Positions 5,332-6,689 of a stretch of 6,689 nucleotides of DNA are shown in pieces; the first letter of the stretch is position 1; each line of letters starts with the position of its first letter. The notes under the pieces were generated by a model that saw only the letters and a list, made by a program, of their open reading frames with translations, was not told the origin of the DNA and did not search any database. The stretch covers positions 1 through 6,689 of the forward strand of contig JAVBYB010000410.1 in the NCBI GenBank assembly GCA_030824255.1, read 5' to 3'. Source of the DNA: a bacterium. GTDB taxonomy: Bacteria; Pseudomonadota; Alphaproteobacteria; Caulobacterales; Hyphomonadaceae. The position numbers and the translations under genes are program-made.

Positions 5332-6689
5332 ATGAGCGAAGACAACATCACAGCATCACCGCAGGGCCCGAGCCAGGTGCAGCGCATCGGCCTGTGGCTG
5401 GGACCGATGCTGGCGGTGGGTGCAATCCTGCTGCCGCTTGAGGGGCTGGCGTGGGAGGCGCGGCTTGTGCTGGGCCTGCTCGCGCTGATGGCGACGTGGT
5501 GGATCACCGAGGCCGTTCCACTGGCGGCGACGGCCCTGCTGCCGATCATCGCCATTCCGCTGATCGGGATAGATGTCGCGGTGGGGCCGCGCGGGCAGCT
5601 GATCTGCGCGACCGAGGGCGCCTGCCGGGCGGGACTTGGCGATGGAGAGGTTACGACACGGCTGCTGGGGCTGGGCGATCTCGGCTCATATTATTCGAAC
5701 CCGGTCGTGCTGCTTTACATCGGCGGCTTCCTGCTGGGCATCGCCATCGAGCGTTGGGGGCTTTCGACGCGGATCGCCTACGGGCTGGTGGCGCGCGGCG
5801 GGGCGCGGCCCGGCCTGATGCTGGCGGGGTTCATCGCCGCAGCGGCTTTCATTTCCATGTGGATTTCCAACACGTCGACATCGCTGATCCTGACGCCGCT
5901 GGCGCTGTCCGTGGCGGCGGGATCAGCCATCAACGGCAAGGAAGATCCGAAGTTTGCCGCCTCCCTGATTCTTGCGGTTGCCTTTGCAGCAACGATCGGA
6001 GGACTGGCCACGCCGATAGGCACGCCACCCAACGGCATCGCCCTCACCCAGCTTCGTCATGAAGGCATCGAAGTATCGTTCGGCCAATGGATGGCGATCG
6101 GCGTGCCGGTTGTGTTGATCCTGCTGCCGATAGCCTGGTTCATCCTGTCGCGCGGACTGAAGGTGGACGCCAAGGGCGCGGCAGGAGCGCAGGCGCGCGT
6201 GCGGGAGGAACTGGCGAAGCTCGGGCCGCTGACGAAGCCTGAGGCCCGCGTGATGATCATCTTTTTCTACGTTGCCGGGCTTTGGATGATCTCGACGCTG
6301 GTTGCTGACTGGATCAGCGCAAGCCTGCTCGGCGGGGCGCGCATCGACGGTGGCCATGTGGACACGATGATCGCGACGCTGGGCGCGCTGCTGCTGTTCA
6401 TGGTACCGGCAGGCGGCGAGCATCAACGGCCGCTGCTGATCTGGGCCGATGCGCAGAAAATTCCATGGGGCATTCTGCTGCTGTTCGGCGGCGGCCTTGC
6501 GCTGGCGGCGGCGGCGGACCTTTCAGGACTGTCGCCCTGGCTGGCGAACGGCCTGGGCGGGCTGTCGAGCCTGCATCCGGCTCTCGTGATCTTCCTGATC
6601 GGGCTTCTGGTGATCGTGATCACGGAATTTGCCTCGAACATCGCGACGATCTCGCTGATGGGGCCGGTGCTGCTGTCGGTGGCGGCGAG
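5332..6689 (+). CDS. SLC13/DASS family anion:sodium symporter, partial (C-terminus beyond window)
   Basis: The first 452 residues are visible. They carry the marks of divalent anion:sodium symporters: WWITEAVPLAATALLPI (56-72), LLYIGGFLLGIAIERWGL (127-144), the first ligand motif FISMWISNTSTS (173-184), ATIGGLATPIGTPPN (220-234), IPWGILLLFGGGLAL (377-391) and the second ligand motif TEFASNIAT (431-439). Known members import succinate, malate, fumarate, citrate or sulfate with Na+ across the inner membrane; the substrate here is unassigned. Two oddities are visible. Residues about 81-122, between the second and third hydrophobic blocks, form a longer than usual loop with C92 and C98. The second SNT motif reads SNI rather than SNT. 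Start: ATG at 5332 with AGGGG upstream; an in-frame ATG at 5296 would add 12 residues but lacks a clear ribosome site. Families run to about 450-550 residues, so only the end is missing. Confidence 0.92.
   Translation, partial: MSEDNITASPQGPSQVQRIGLWLGPMLAVGAILLPLEGLAWEARLVLGLLALMATWWITEAVPLAATALLPIIAIPLIGIDVAVGPRGQLICATEGACRAGLGDGEVTTRLLGLGDLGSYYSNPVVLLYIGGFLLGIAIERWGLSTRIAYGLVARGGARPGLMLAGFIAAAAFISMWISNTSTSLILTPLALSVAAGSAINGKEDPKFAASLILAVAFAATIGGLATPIGTPPNGIALTQLRHEGIEVSFGQWMAIGVPVVLILLPIAWFILSRGLKVDAKGAAGAQARVREELAKLGPLTKPEARVMIIFFYVAGLWMISTLVADWISASLLGGARIDGGHVDTMIATLGALLLFMVPAGGEHQRPLLIWADAQKIPWGILLLFGGGLALAAAADLSGLSPWLANGLGGLSSLHPALVIFLIGLLVIVITEFASNIATISLMGPVLLSVAA

Noticed and set aside
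5451..6062. Gly/Arg/Ala-rich 203-codon frame within the SLC13 gene
   Set aside because: It is a shifted frame of a clear transporter gene with no motif of its own.
1..6689. Mobile element, CRISPR, prophage, toxin-antitoxin or defence system
   Set aside because: No transposase, integrase, direct-repeat array, tRNA-edge junction or defence-type protein is visible. The two small membrane proteins are paralogues of each other and lack a toxin-antitoxin layout.

Overview
The window is a GC-rich, densely coded piece of bacterial chromosome with seven protein-coding genes and no stretch of 300 bases without a gene. Protein families, Shine-Dalgarno-like start sites and base composition suggest an alphaproteobacterium. 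A marine Hyphomonadaceae/Caulobacterales-type or sphingomonad-type genome is a guess from general resemblance, not a result.

Layout. (1) Positions 1-536, minus strand: most of a TlyA-type 2'-O-methyltransferase for rRNA (S4 domain plus FtsJ-type SAM fold), cut by the left edge. (2) Positions 537-617: a short divergent promoter region. (3) Positions 618-1163, plus: an exported Cu/Zn superoxide dismutase-family protein in which one zinc-ligand histidine position holds Glu. (4) Positions 1233-2264, plus: a CorA/ZntB-type divalent metal transporter. Its stop codon overlaps that of a convergent gene in a shared CTAG. (5) Positions 2261-2749, minus: two tandem paralogous small single-pass membrane proteins (75 and 74 residues) of no family I recognise, preceded by a 13-bp palindrome. 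(6) Positions 2886-4631, minus: a complete acyl-CoA synthetase (AMP-forming). (7) Positions 4753-5250, plus: a GNAT acetyltransferase of the phosphinothricin-acetyltransferase type, divergent from the synthetase. (8) Positions 5332-6689, plus: an SLC13/DASS anion:sodium symporter, cut by the right edge.

The genes look like ordinary housekeeping and accessory metabolism: ribosome modification, superoxide defence, metal transport, acyl activation, N-acetylation and carboxylate or sulfate uptake. They do not form an obvious single pathway. I see no insertion sequence, integrase, CRISPR array, tRNA or rRNA, and no sign of a defence or secretion system. The least explained element is the tandem pair of small membrane proteins. 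The most checkable oddities are the altered zinc site of the dismutase and the cysteine-bearing insert in the SLC13 transporter. All promoter and hairpin calls were made by eye and are tentative.
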